NCBI RefSeq assembly: GCF_002775205.1
Contig: NC_036458.1
Span: 868,983 to 932,982 of the forward strand
Reading direction: 5' to 3'
Length of the DNA stretch: 64,000 bases
From: Xiphophorus maculatus
Taxonomy: Eukaryota; Chordata; Actinopteri; Cyprinodontiformes; Poeciliidae
The notes under the pieces: generated by a model
The model's database searches: none
Seen by the model: only the letters and a program-made list of their open reading frames with translations
Told to the model about the DNA's origin: nothing
Position numbers and translations under genes: made by a program
Shown here: in pieces, positions 12,166-24,009 of the stretch
Layout of the letters: each line of letters begins with the position of its first letter
Position numbering within the stretch: the stretch's first letter is position 1

Positions 12166-13530
12166 GTTCTGTTGGAGCTGATTGTGGAACCAGGTGTGTT
12201 TTCTACTGGATGTTCATTTAAATCCCATTAAGCCCTAAACTCCATATTTTAGTTATTTTAATCCTGTCAGTCTGACCCATTTGGCCTGCAGGACCAAAAA
12301 TACGAAGATTTGAAAACTTCCTGTGGCCGACAGACGGGAATCGGTCAGTGTGGATCCTGCTCTGATCTTCTGGCTCATTTATCTAAAAGAGCAAAGAAAA
12401 TTTCTCCCTGTGTGAAGCTGAGGCAGAAACGCCTCATTGTTCCTCATTTAATCGCTGTTCTTGTTTCTTTTTGACATAAAACTCACCATGATGATGAATT
12501 ATCACGTGATAAAGTTGGATGTTCTGATATATTTCTGGAGTCGCCAGTCGTGATTTTTGCTCATGTTTGAAATAAAAGTTTCTCCAGTTTTTCTCAACAA
12601 GCAGGAAGAGAAACAACACAAGAACCTGAGAACAAAGACGGACAACAGACTGCAGAAACCATTAATCACAGATTTCACTGGTTTCACTTTAATCTGTAAA
12701 ATCTGACACCAAGCGCTTTGGATATTAATGTTTTAGTTGCTGTTTATTTAAAAAACCAGATGATCTTTGGTGATTTTTTATTTAACTTCAGGATATTTGA
12801 TCTTGTTGATCTTCATGGATGTTTGCAGGAATCTATTGTTTCTTCATTTCTGAATATTGTTGTTTTTACCTGATATTTCTGGAATATCTGTCAGTTTGGC
12901 TGAATCCTGGTAAAACAGCTTTAGACATTAATCTGTTTTTATATCTTTATATAAAACCTGTTGGTCTCTTTTTGGAAGCTGGTGATGATTTAAATTGTTG
13001 ACAATAAAAAGATAAAAACTGAATTATTCTAGCTTTATTTTACTTAATATTAAAACATTTTTATCTTAGAAATTATTCAGACTGACCCAGAAACAAACAA
13101 TAATTGTTTGATTTGTTACTTTTAAAACTGAAGTTGAATTTGTTTTTCTAAATTACATGTTTTATGGATTTGTTGTCAAATACAGGCAGGTTTGATCTGA
13201 AGAAACTCAGATTAATATGAGTTTTCACATTTCAGGTTTTCTAGTAATAAACACTTAGAGATCTTAAATCATTTAATACAAACACAGTTATTCCATAATT
13301 TCTGCATGTGTGATTTTATTTTAATTAAAGTTAAACATAATCAAACTCAAAGGGGAATATAGGAAAAAATGTCCCATTTTTCTTAAGGAAACTGTTTCGC
13401 TCCTTTAAAAAATATTTGATCATTAATAAAATCTCACGTTTATTTTTCTTACAATCAAAATGATCCTGATTCTTCACCTGGTGGTGATCAGAGGAATTAC
13501 AAACACAACAAGCTGGATTTTTTTAATCTG
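12166..13530. other. AT-rich intergenic DNA downstream of second keratin
   Basis: No recognisable gene, RNA or element. Open frames are short and AT-biased. Confidence 0.4.
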
Positions 13531-13532
13531 AT

Positions 13533-13538
13533 TTTATT
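13533..13538 (-). terminator. Poly(A) signal of second keratin gene
   Basis: AATAAA on the minus strand, about 60 bases past the TAG stop. Confidence 0.6.
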
Positions 13539-13598
13539 TTAAAGCAGATTTTAGTTGTTGTTTCCATTTCTGCAGCAGGGGGCGCTGTCTCCGGCTCC

Positions 13599-16220
13599 CT
13601 AGGCATCCTGTGTGGAGGTGCTCACCACCTTTCCGTCCACCAACACCTCCTCTACAACGACGTACCTGGTGGTGGTGGTGGTGGTGGAGGAGGAGCCGGA
13701 GGTGGAGGCCGAGGTGGAGGCCGAGGTGGAGGAGGCCTTGGAGGACGAGATGCTGTAAATGAAACAAAAAAAACAAAAAAAAACTGGTTTTATTGATGCA
13801 AACATTAAGCACAGAGAATTATATTTAATGTTGAAATAAATTTTTAAATTAATATTAGATAAATTTGGGGTTTTCAAATATTCAATCCAAAAACTTCAAA
13901 ACAAAATGTTGAGAAATTTATATTTCGAATTATGAAAAAAAAAAAAAAACTGAAAGGAGGTAAATATTTTTTTGACATTTAGAGAAAAAAATGAACATTT
14001 AAAATAAACAATAATATATATTATTGGAGATTCTTGACTGGGTTTGCTGGACTATTTTCATATAATTTAGAAAAAAAATTCAAATTTTTTTCTAAATGTT
14101 TGTATTGCCAGGCTTCTTATTTCACTCAAGTTTCATGTGAGAAATGTAATGATTTTTACTTAAACACAACAAAAATAAAACAACAAAAGATATAAATTTA
14201 TCAAAAGTTTTTACTAAGAATTTTGAGACATTCTTCAAAACAATGTAGAAATGTATGGTTTAATGTAGGAAGAGGGTTCAGATTGTGTTTGAGGAGAAAA
14301 TACTGGTTCTAATAGTGATTCCAGTCCAGTCCAGTTCAGATGACATGCTGGTGTCTCTGTGTTCTTCAGGTCGTTTATGAAGTAAATGTCAGTTTATTTT
14401 GTGAGGTTTCCTCCTGATCCTCCAGAATCTTTTGGAAAGAATCTGCATTTATCTGGTTTTCAGAACTGATCAGATTTTACTGATATTTTCCTGACACTTA
14501 TTGGAGGATCGTTCTCCAGGTGAACATGTCTCACCTGCCGCCTCCCTCTCCGTCCAGCAGGCGGCGGTATTCTGCGATCTCCATCTCCAGTCGGGTCTTC
14601 ATGTCCAGCAGCACCTGGTACTCCTGTCGCTGCCGCTCCAGGTCGGCCCTCAGCTGAACCAGCTGCTCCTCCAGAGACGACACCTGGTTCTGGAAGCCCG
14701 CCAGTCGCATGGCGTAGCCGTTCTGGGTTTCCGCCAGCGTGCCTTCCAGACCGGCTTTCTGTTGGGGACAGGAGGGAGACGGTTGAGTTGACGTTTGTCT
14801 TGGTTTGATCATACATGCCGGTTGCTGCACCCACCATGCTGAGTTGTGACTGCAGCTCGATCTCCAGGGCCTGCAGGGTCCGTTTGAGCTCTGTGAGCTC
14901 TGACTTGGATACCTGCATCGTTTCTGTGTTGGCAGCGACTTCTTTGTTCAGCCCTTCTGTCTGTATGGAGGAAAAACATCAGGAACAGCATAGAATCAGC
15001 CTCATGGTGGCGCTACTTGCAGAGTCAGAGAATCTCAGAAGAAGAGGAATGCATGTTGAGATGAGCACCAGACTCCTCACCTTGTTCTGGAACCAGGCCT
15101 CCAGGTCTTTGCGGTTCTTGGCGGCGACGGACTCGTAGTGCTCCCTCATTTCCTCCATGATCTTGTTCAGGTCTTGTCCTGGAGCTGCGTCCACCTCCAC
15201 GTTCACCTGGCCGCTCATCTGCGTTCTGGTGGCCAGCAGCTCCTGCAGACACCATTTACAGCTGCATGAAACCGTCCAGAGTCACTCAGACTCCGCTCCA
15301 TCAAAGCTCCCTCACCTCCTCATGGTTCTTCTTCAGGAAGATCAGCTCCTCCCTTAGGCCTTCAATCTGCATCTCCAGGTCAGACCTGGCCAGGGTCAGG
15401 TCGTCCAGGAGCCTCTTCAGCCCAGCGATGTCGGCCTCCACCGACTGACGCATGGACATCTCGTTCTCATACCTGGACGGATGTTAACAGAGTGTTTCTG
15501 GACCGGTTTGCAGTCAAATGAAGCAGGAACAGATGTGATGCCAGAGGTCTGGTTAGAGCAGTTTTAGCCTGAACTCGGTGGACTTACTTCATCCTGAAGT
15601 CATCAGAGGCCAGCTTGGCGTTGTCGATGGCGAGGTAGATCCCACCGTTGTCTACAGTGGCTCTCTGGATCTGAGGGACAGGAAGGTTCAGTTACACAAG
15701 GTTTTAACCCAAAATCAGATGAAGATCTTTATCTGAACTTCTTCACCTGGAGTCAGTTGGTTAGTTGCAGCATCACTCATCCTACCTTTCCCTGCAGATC
15801 TACGATGGTGGCATAGTAGGCGCTGTAGTCTCTGGCGGACGGTGAGGTCTTCTTGTCCAGGAACTCCCTGATCTTCTTCTCCAGCTCGGCGTTGGCCGCC
15901 TCCAGGCTGCGGACCTTCTCCAGGTAGGTGGCCAGACGGTCGTTCAGGTTCTGCATGGTGGCCTTCTCGTTGGCAGGGATGTTCATGCTATCACCACCGC
16001 CTGCTCCACCACCGGCGCCACCACCGAAGCTAAAACCGTAGCTGGAGGCTCCGCCACCACCGCCTGCTCCACCGAAGCTAAAACCATAGCTGGAGGCTCC
16101 GCCACCACCGGCTCCGCCGCGGCCGCTGCTGTACATGGACATGGCAGAGGAGCCGGAGGACATCCTGAGGCCGCCGCCGGACATGAAACCACCCAGGGAT
16201 CTGGAGGAAAAGCTATTCAT
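13599..16220 (-). CDS. Type I keratin (intermediate filament), complete, 7 exons, 446 aa
   Basis: Tandem paralog of the keratin at 3.1 kb, same strand. Exons (minus strand, 5' to 3'): 16220-15786, 15670-15588, 15472-15316, 15242-15081, 14960-14835, 14758-14535, 13752-13599 (435, 83, 157, 162, 126, 224, 154 bp). All introns are GT-AG and the joined frame gives 446 aa then TAG. The head is glycine-rich with two SSYGFSFGG units. The rod starts at [16 protein letters not shown] (about aa 92) and ends at [12 protein letters not shown]. The tail is a Ser/Thr/Ala repeat ([10 protein letters not shown]), a run of Thr, and a type I keratin tail block ([11 protein letters not shown]). Exons 2-6 have exactly the lengths of the neighbour gene; only the head and tail exons differ. 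A canonical TATAAAA lies upstream. The product should polymerise with a type II keratin, which is not in this window. Confidence 0.95.
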
Positions 16221-16293
16221 GGTGATGGATGTTCAGGAGGTGCTGGAGCATCAGCTGCAGAGGAGAGAGTGGAGACGAGAGGGAGCAGCAGGG

Positions 16294-16300
16294 TTTTATA
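16294..16300 (-). promoter_or_regulatory. TATA box of second keratin gene
   Basis: TATAAAA on the minus strand, 74 bases upstream of the ATG, consistent with a short first-exon leader. Confidence 0.7.
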
Positions 16301-17033
16301 TTCTCCATGCCTTCCAGAGGAGGAGGAGGATGGAGAGCTGGAGACAAACAGGGAGGAGACACCTGTCCTTTAGGTGTGTCTGAGGCATGCAGGAGCCAAC
16401 AATTATCAGAATCAGAACATGCCAACTTTCATTTCACATGAAAGGCAAGAGCCAGTTCAGACACGGAAAACATTAACCTCAAACCAATCCAGGAATGATG
16501 AGGCGCAGCTCGAAAGAAAGGAGTGACCTGTGTGCCAGAGTGATTTAAAGATGAGCCCTCCGGTTGGGCCACTTCTGTCAGCATTAATCCTCCGTAAACG
16601 CCAGAGGAGCGGCTGGATGTTCTCCTGTCAGCTACAAACAAAAGACCAGAATGTCAGAGATTATTCTGCTCCACAGAGCCGCTCAGGTTCTGTAAGCGAA
16701 GTGGTTTGGTGTTGGTCCAGGTGGAACAGGTGCAGCTTTAAAACATCTCTGAAGATGTTAGATCTGTTGGTTCTGCTGCTTCAGTCTACGACTTCATAAA
16801 GCGCCGTTTGAAAAGTTACAGTCAAAAATTGACTAAAACAGACTAAATTGTTATTTAGACTGTCGAAGGAGAATAAAATGGGGGTTTAGTTTTCATTGTT
16901 GTGTTTTGACCCTGGGAAAAATAAATACTAAAAATGCAGATAAACATTTGTAGTGAATTTGAGCAACTCAGTATGAGGAGAAAATAAAACTTCAGTTTAT
17001 CCTTCTGTCCAGGAGAGGACTGAGCGTCTAGAG

Positions 17034-18078
17034 CATAGGTGTCAAACTCTGGCCCGCGGGCCAAATTTGGCCCGCAGTGTAATTATATTTGGCCCAATTT
17101 CAAATTAATATTAGAGCCGGCCCGCCGGTATTACACGGTGGCAACGCTGTGACGCCGCACTCACCGCTTATACTACAAATCCCATAATGCTCTGCTGTTT
17201 TTTGGTGCGTCAATCAGGACAGAGAGAGACACGCCTCCTCCTCTGTGTCAGTAGCACTTATGGTAGCGGACATGGATGTATTAGGAAGGTGGTGATCCGT
17301 CTTTCACTCCTTGGGTGAAAGCCCCGGCGCACCCCGCAGCCCCGGGCCTCTCCCCCAAACCTCACTGCGACCTCAAACTACAGCCGTCACTGTGTTACCC
17401 TACCAAACAATGGCAAAAAGAAAGACAGAAAACAGAACTTTTCTGGACAGGTGGGAGACAGAATATCTGTTTACATATGTATGTGAGCAACTTTTCTCCT
17501 CAGTGAAGATGATGAAAACGTCTCACAGGAGACGTCTGACTGACGAACACCTTTGTTCGATAATGAAGGTTTCCTCAGCTCAAACTCTGAGCCCCGACAT
17601 TGATGAACTGGCATCCAAGAAAAGATGCCAGGTATCTGGCTTGGCTGCATCAGAGTAGATCAGTGTGTCGCAAAATGAGCAATAAATAAGTTTTCTATGC
17701 ACCTTTTCTTGTTACTCCAAGGCCTGAATGTTTATTCATAGTTTACTTAATGATTTATTCATAGTTGTTATGTTATTTTATTTTCAAATTTATTAGTTTG
17801 TGTACGAAGCTAATTTTGACATTTACCTCAGAAAGGAGGCTTTCAATTTTTATTTAAACTTTATTTAATATGCCATTTATATGTTTTATTATTATTATAA
17901 GCAAGTCAGTTTTGCAGGCCTGCACTTTTAAGTTATATAAGCCTTGCTTGTTCAATATTTATTGTTAAATCAAAACTTGTTTGGGTCCATATTAAAAGAT
18001 TCATTTGTTCAACCTTGGCCCGCGGCTTTGTTCAATTTAAAATTTTAGCCCACTGTGGATTTGAGGTTGACACCCCTG
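17034..18078 (+). mobile_element. Internally deleted hAT transposon, 1,045 bp
   Basis: Begins CATAGGTGTCAAACTCTGGC and ends GTTGACACCCCTG, imperfect terminal inverted repeats of a vertebrate hAT (Charlie-like) family. Flanks GTCTAGAG (17026-17033) and GTCTAGAC (18079-18086) match at 7 of 8. It carries a short reading frame made of the two ends of a transposase (see next entry); the catalytic middle is gone, so it needs a helper to move. Confidence 0.8.
17410..17658 (+). pseudogene. hAT transposase N-terminus fused in frame to its C-terminus (82 aa)
   Basis: From the internal ATG the product starts MAKRKTENRTFLDRWETEY, like the N-terminus of hAT/GTF2IRD2-type transposase proteins. It then jumps directly to a C-terminal dimerisation-type segment (CEQLFSSVKMMKTSHRRRL, then LCSIMKVSSA). 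Known family members are many hundreds of residues long, so the DDE/RNase H-like core is deleted. The deletion kept the frame and the natural C-terminal stop. The open frame also extends upstream to 17311 without recognisable sequence. Expression is unknown. Confidence 0.6.
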
Positions 18079-18360
18079 GTCTAGACCGACACATGCAGAC
18101 GGGACAGCTAATTAACTAAAAAATGAATAACCACGATGGCCCATTGGTTGATTTTAGTGACAGTCTTTGGGCTTATCCAATGAAATCCTTCAGTCCTCTT
18201 TGGCCTAATGGAGTCAGAGAGAAGAGATCTGCTGCTGGACGGCGGCTCAGAAAAGCTGCACAGCTTCTAAATCCTCCCAGAAAAATGTGTCAAACTGAGA
18301 CATTTTAATTTCCACCTGTTTTCACCACTTTATTCATTCATTCAATCATAAATGTCAGAG

Positions 18361-18570
18361 TTTCAACCAAAATATTTAGGTTGCTAAAATATTTAGCTTA
18401 GAGTTAAATAATTAGCTCTGAGCTAAATATTTAGTTAGCAAGCTAAAATATTTAGCTCTAAGCTAAATTCTTAGCATCAAACTAAATAATTTGGAGCTAA
18501 ATATGTAGTTTGCTGAGCAAATATTAAATAGCTCAGAGCTAAATATTTTAGCAAACTTTAACTAAATATT
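18361..18570. repeat. Degenerate palindromic array of AGCTAAATATTTAGCT-like units
   Basis: About nine imperfect copies of an A/T-rich self-complementary word (TTAGCT...AGCTAA), spaced 15-25 bases apart. No gene. Confidence 0.6.
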
Positions 18571-18899
18571 GTGTTTGAAACTGACATTTATAAATAAATG
18601 AATAACATGGTGAAAATATGAACCATTTATTGCTAATCAGGTCCAACTTTAACGATTTACCTTTATCATCTCTTTGCTCCCAGCAGCTGCAGGCTGCAGA
18701 TTTAAAGCTTTATGTTAGTTTAAACTGTGAACCACTTTAACTCGGCTTCAGTCGCGGTTTAATCTGCTTTAATCTGTGTGGATTAAATGAGATCCATACA
18801 GAGAAAACACAGAGTTCAGTTTAAATCCTCTAATCCAGAATAATCCATGAAACATCAGCCACATCCAGAACGCCTTCCTGGTTGTGGGCGTCACTCTGG

Positions 18900-19045
18900 C
18901 TTCCTGTTCCAGTCCACAGGTGAGAGAAACAGCAACAAACTGGAAGGTCATAAGGTCATCTCCAAACCATCTGGAGTCCATCATTCTGCTGTCAGCATGG
19001 TGGTGGAGGGGTGATGATGTGGGCTGTAGAAGCTGCTGCATCACT
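18900..19045 (+). pseudogene. Tc1-like transposase remnant
   Basis: Translates as QHGGGGVMMWA, the conserved Tc1 motif (KHGGGSVMMWG in intact relatives). Surrounding sequence is too decayed to delimit. Confidence 0.45.
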
Positions 19046-19737
19046 CTTCCATGAAGTTGAATGACAGATCGTTTTTCTGTCTGAATGCTTTCCAGGCTGT
19101 AATTTAAAATGTTCTTCCTTCAGGATAAATGTAATCGTCAGTAATTAGTCGAATCATCCAAACAGCCTGTAGAAGAAGATTTCACTGCTCAGTGGAGTTT
19201 AATGGACATGGATCTGTTAATGATCCAATAATCAGGTAATGATCCACAGCTCCTCCAGTTTCAGGCCTAAAATGTTAAAACCTGCCAGATTTAATGAAGT
19301 TTGGCAGCAGTCTGAGGTTTCTGCCAGAACTCGTTCCCACACAGATCAAACCAGCCGCCGCTCTCCCTGCTCTTTTAATGATTTCTTCATAAATGTTTTT
19401 CAGCGGTTTGGGTGTAACTGAATATGTTCCCATCATCTGAAGTGCTGCTCCCAGCCTGCAGGGAAAACTGCTGGGAACATGGAAAACAGCCGGGTTTGGA
19501 CCCGGAGTGCCGCGGTTCACCCTGAACATTCAGGAGGATCTTCAGGGAGACGAAGGCAGGATGGACACACAAGGTTTTCTGCTTCCTTTGAGGTTTTTAA
19601 TCAAATTTAGAGATAAAACATGAAGTAGTTCCACATGTCAGTAAACTGAAAACAGCTGCTTAGGTCAACATTTAGAGGGATTGTTTCCAGACTGGGAGAA
19701 GCATTGATATAAGCTGTTCACCTCCTGATGGAGCAGA

Positions 19738-19961
19738 TGGTGTAGTTCTGGTCCAGTAGAGTCTACCGGACCAGAACTACAACTAAATGGAGGCATCAGA
19801 TTTTAGTGGTTGGAGGATTTCTATTTAGTCTTTGGCTAAAGACCACGAGCCATTTCTCCTGCTAGCACAAGGCTAGCACGTTAGCTTAGGTTGTATTTAC
19901 CCAGAATGCCCTGCGCTGTAGCCCACTTCCTGCTTTTGGAGCGGTCTCCGGTCCGCTTGGC
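19738..19961 (+). repeat. Dispersed repeat family, truncated copy C
   Basis: Shares TTTACCCAGAATGCCCTGC, the CTAGCACGTTAGCTTA-like block and GCATCAGATTTT with the copies at 1.7 and 26.8 kb, but about half of the element is deleted. Its left end carries a 13-bp inverted repeat, GTAGTTCTGGTCC. Confidence 0.6.
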
Positions 19962-20306
19962 GGATTTGTTGGGTTTGGATGAAAACAGACCTCAGCTGGA
20001 CTCCAATCTGGTGAATTGTTTCCTTTAAATTAAAATCCCCATAAAACCTTTATCATTATGAAAAAGAACAAGGTTTAAACATCCGCAGCTTGGTGAGGAT
20101 ATAAATCACATCTGTGACATCACACAGGAAGAACTTTTCAGTTTGGCTAATATTAGTCTGAAAAAATTCAGATTTTATTTGTTGTTTTCTCATTGACCGA
20201 GAAGGCCAAAAAACACAAAATAAAAAGTTCTCCTGGCTCCAAGTCGAGGGTTTCTGCAGAAACATCTGGATATTCTGCTTCAGAGTCGGGTCTTCTGTCT
20301 GCATAT

Positions 20307-20570
20307 CAGGGCGGGCCCAAGGCATAAGCAAACTAAGCAGCCGCTTAGGGCTCCAAGGCCGCTAAGAGGCCCCCTCAGTGGAGCTGATTTTATTTGTTTG
20401 TTTTTGTTAGTAATTATTTCTGTCGTTATAATATCAAAAACACACAATTTCACTATGAACTGATTTGTTTTTACAGTAATAAATATTGGATAATGTATGT
20501 AGAAATTATTATTTTATGGATAAAAAGAAACAAAATGCTCTTGGGCCCCTGGTGACCGCGGTAGGTACTG
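20307..20570. mobile_element. Probable hAT-like element end
   Basis: CAGGGCGGGCCCAAGGCATA followed by CTAAGCAGCCGCTTAGGGC is the style of terminus seen in fish hAT elements. A near-matching GGGCCCCTGG lies about 235 bases on. No clean target-site duplication found. Confidence 0.35.
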
Positions 20571-20842
20571 CATGCTTCCCCGGTAACATGAGCTGCCGAG
20601 CAGAGCTTGAATACAAACGGAGAACTTTGTACTGAGCTTCATTCATTTTAGTAACTGTATTTATGCCTGATCCAGACATTTTGGCTAACCAGAACCAGAA
20701 CTTGACTCACACCACACTTCTAAACTTCACTAATAGAACTGCAAAAAAAGTGACGGCCAGGAGAAAAGTCCCCTTTCCACAAGTGACTGCCCTTTGTTGG
20801 TGCATATGGTGAAAACGGTCCTCCATATGCAGTATAAGCAAC

Positions 20843-20843
<1 letters not shown>

Positions 20844-20931
<88 letters not shown>
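20844..20931. repeat. (CA)n microsatellite, about 44 units
   Basis: Uninterrupted CA dinucleotide run. Open frames across it (Val-Cys repeats) are artefacts. Confidence 0.95.
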
Positions 20932-20934
<3 letters not shown>

Positions 20935-22690
20935 TCACAGGAGTCATAGTTAATGTTTTGCCTTGTGGGGAAAATCATTTGTCATTGTAAAATAAATATC
21001 AGTTTAAAAATATCTGTTTTTTTCTGTTTGCTGAGCTGCAGGTCTGAGAGTACGGAAGGCCTCTGTGCCATCACCATAGTTTCTATGGAAATTATGTTTA
21101 GCCTCCATACAAGTTAAACAATAGGTTAGCTTAGCTTAGCTTAGCTATAGCTTAGCTTCCTCCATGGTTTCTTTAGCAGAGGTTGTGGGTCTGCGCTGCA
21201 GAAAGATCTGAATTAAATGGGTTTAAAAGTGTGAAGGTGTTTGTTGTTGCCGAACTCTGGTTCCTGATTGGCTGATGAGCTTGGATCCAGCAGAACCGGT
21301 TTCTGTGAAAGAGATCGGTTTTATCTTTCCTGCCTGGTTCAGAGTCCTGACAGCAGCTCATTAAACCCAAACCGTGTTCAGATCACGTTTTTCTCAAACT
21401 TTCGACTCTTTACTGATTTATTTTGCTGCTTCTTGGATCCAAGTTTCTGCAGCAGAAAATTCACCAGAAGGAAAAATCAGCTTTTTTTCTTCATGAATTT
21501 CATTTGCTTTACAAAAATCTCTGATTGGTTTCAACCTGAATAACCTGGAGGATTCAGGTGAACAGGCAGGCAGGCAAGACGGAGCATGTAGATTTACACA
21601 AAGTTCAACTTAAAAACAAGAAGATTAAAATAAGAAGTTGGCAGATTAACAGCACCAGAAAATACTTATGCAGTTATTAAAAATACTCAGATTAAAACAT
21701 GATATGCAACCTGAACTCCAGACAAGTTAAGATTTTCTTTAAAGTAAACTGAAATTAAAACAAAATAAATATTTTAATATTAATTAATATTTTCTTAACA
21801 ACAAAACATTGATAATTATTTTTGGGATTTGATTAAAACGTAACATTTTTATTTCCTATGTGATCATATCAGGTTTTTGATGAAGCTTTAGGGTTAGGGT
21901 ATGGTGAATCGAACGCAGATTAAACTGAAATAAAGATCATAAAATCAGAGTGAAACGGAGTCAGAGCTCGCTCCTGTTTTATGATTTCTCGTTTGCATGC
22001 AGGAGTTTTACATTCTGAACAAGTCTGAACAGACGCAGCGGTGCAGCTGTGACCGGACGGGAGCCTGCAGGCGGCGGGGAGGAGCCACCTTTCCTCAGGT
22101 GGGTCGTCTTGGCAACGTTTCACTCAGCTTTTAGACAAACCAAACATGAAGCAACAGCAGCAATAAGCTGCAGAAACCAGATGACTCCAGTCTACTGACT
22201 GAATGAAATGGTTTTCATGAACATATCACGGAAACATTTAGGAGTTTTTAACTTTTTAACATTTTATTCAACATGCAGGAAACCTGATATGTTTTATTCA
22301 CCACAGAAATACAAATATGCATTTCTGTTCAAATCAAAGCTGTTGAAGCTGAATGTCAGAATAAATCATCATGATTTTATCTTTTCTCTGTAACTCCTGA
22401 GGCTTCAGTCATTCAGTTCATCCTGCAGCGTTGGAGGGAAAAACAGTTTAATCTGCATTTAAACCTGGAAACAGAAACAATGAGCAGATTAAATCTGTAA
22501 GTCATGAACAAGAACACTTTTATTTTCATGTCTTGGAATAAACTTAAAATATTTATAGCCTTTGGAAAAAGTAAAAAAAAATAAACCCAAAATGTTAAAC
22601 AATGTTAGACATTAAAACAAACATAAAAGATACAGTTCAAAATTCTGAACCGATTATATTTAACACCAGTTACATTATTTAGAGCTAGAA
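20935..22690. other. Intergenic DNA, nothing recognised
   Basis: Contains a short AGCTT repeat (21126-21155) and two telomere-like hexamers near 21889. No gene supported. Confidence 0.4.
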
Positions 22691-23530
22691 TAAGTAACTC
22701 TGATATTTGTTCAGTCTGGGAGACATGCTTCACATGTTCCTCATGTGTCCAAACCTAATTTCTTATTGGCAGAAGATTATGGGAACCATTAACAGCACAT
22801 TTACCTCCAACTTACTCTTGACGGTTACATTGGGACTTAGATTAGATTATAATGTCAAAATAGGAACAAAAAAAGCAGAATGGTTAAAAATAGCCCTCAC
22901 CACAGCATTATATTATTTATGTTATATTAAGACACTGGAGAGGACAAAATGTTCCTGCCTATTCAGAACGGCATGCGGCAGGTTTAGAGAGCTCCTCTTA
23001 CAACGACTCATCCTCAAGATCAACGATCAGATTGATGCCAGGGAACCGTTCTGAAAACCAGAGGAATAAAAGATACAGTGTGTGTTAACTTTTTATTTAC
23101 TTTATTTTATTTTTATTTTACTCTATTCTCTTTTGCTTTAGCTCCTCCTGCTGGCTGGGGTGGAGGGAGTACAGGAGGATCGGGACGGGATCAGGGGGGA
23201 TGTTAAAAACTCTAGTCCTTCTCTGTACAACTACTTAATGTTGTAAACTTACAGCAGGGGCCCAAAGTGGGCCCAAAGTGGGCCCAAAGTGGGTCCTGGA
23301 GGCCCGGCATCCTGCATGTTCTAGTCTCTCCCTGGTTTAACGGACCTGGATCCAATGATGTTTCGTTAGAGGTTGTTACCAGGGAGGGAACTAAAGCTTG
23401 CAGGATGCCGGGCCTCCAGGACCCACTTTGGGCCCCCTGCTTTACAGCACTGATATTGTCAACATCGGTTTCACTGTCTCTTTAACTGTTGAAGGATTTA
23501 ATAAACATTGAAAATGGAAAAAAAACCCAA
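22690..23530 (+). pseudogene. L1/Tx1-like LINE, 3' fragment
   Basis: The 115-codon frame at 22707-23054 contains GDMLHMFLMCPNLISYWQKI, matching the Cys-containing C-terminus of fish L1 ORF2 (compare GSLSHLFWTCPKLFHYW in the larger L1 at 35.6 kb). After the stop comes a 3' UTR, AATAAA at about 23500 and an A-rich tail. A hAT MITE (23255-23439) sits inside the UTR. 5'-truncated. Confidence 0.65.
23255..23439. mobile_element. hAT-type MITE, 185 bp, nested in LINE 3' UTR
   Basis: Starts CAGGGGCCCAAAGTGGGCCC and ends TTTGGGCCCCCTG; flanks ACTTACAG and CTTTACAG match at 6 of 8. The left end carries three tandem copies of CCCAAAGTGGG. A second copy of the family is at 25618-25807. Confidence 0.75.
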
Positions 23531-23961
23531 AACATAAAAGATTACATTTTATTTATTTTTGTGCAGGTACAAGAAAGAAAAAAATGATATTTTTGTATCT
23601 TTATTCCAGGGGAAAAAGACAATTTTGGCTCCTGAATACTTTCAACTTTGGGATTTTGGCCCTTGGTGCAAAAGGTTTGGAGGGAAGTGGTCATGCAGTT
23701 CCTTTCACAGTAAAAGCTGAACATCGGGACTGAAATAATGGAGCTAATGTGGTAGGAGTTCAACTCATCAGCTGACTGAATCCAAAGTTAACAGAATATA
23801 AGTTTAGTTACAGAACAACTCCAATATTTGTTTTTGCGACTTGAATCTCCATTTTTTTCAGAAACAACAAATCCTGAAAAGTCAGAGGAATCAGGTTTTC
23901 TGTCTGAGCAAACACAGAAGTTTGACTTTTTAGATCAGCTCTGAGGTAAAACCTGCAAATC

Positions 23962-24008
23962 AAACACAAAACCATCCATCCGTGTGACGGATGGATGGTT
24001 TTGTGTTT
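23962..24008. repeat. Perfect 22-bp inverted repeat with 3-base loop
   Basis: Arm 23962-23983 (AAACACAAAACCATCCATCC then GT), loop GTG, arm 23987-24008. No mismatches. Not part of a recognised element. Confidence 0.9.
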
Positions 24009-24009
24009 T

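Noticed and set aside
20707-20978. Val-Cys repeat frames
   Set aside because: Translation of the (CA)n tract.
21888-21902. Telomere-like TTAGGGTTAGGG
   Set aside because: Only two hexamers; expected by chance or as an ordinary short interstitial repeat.
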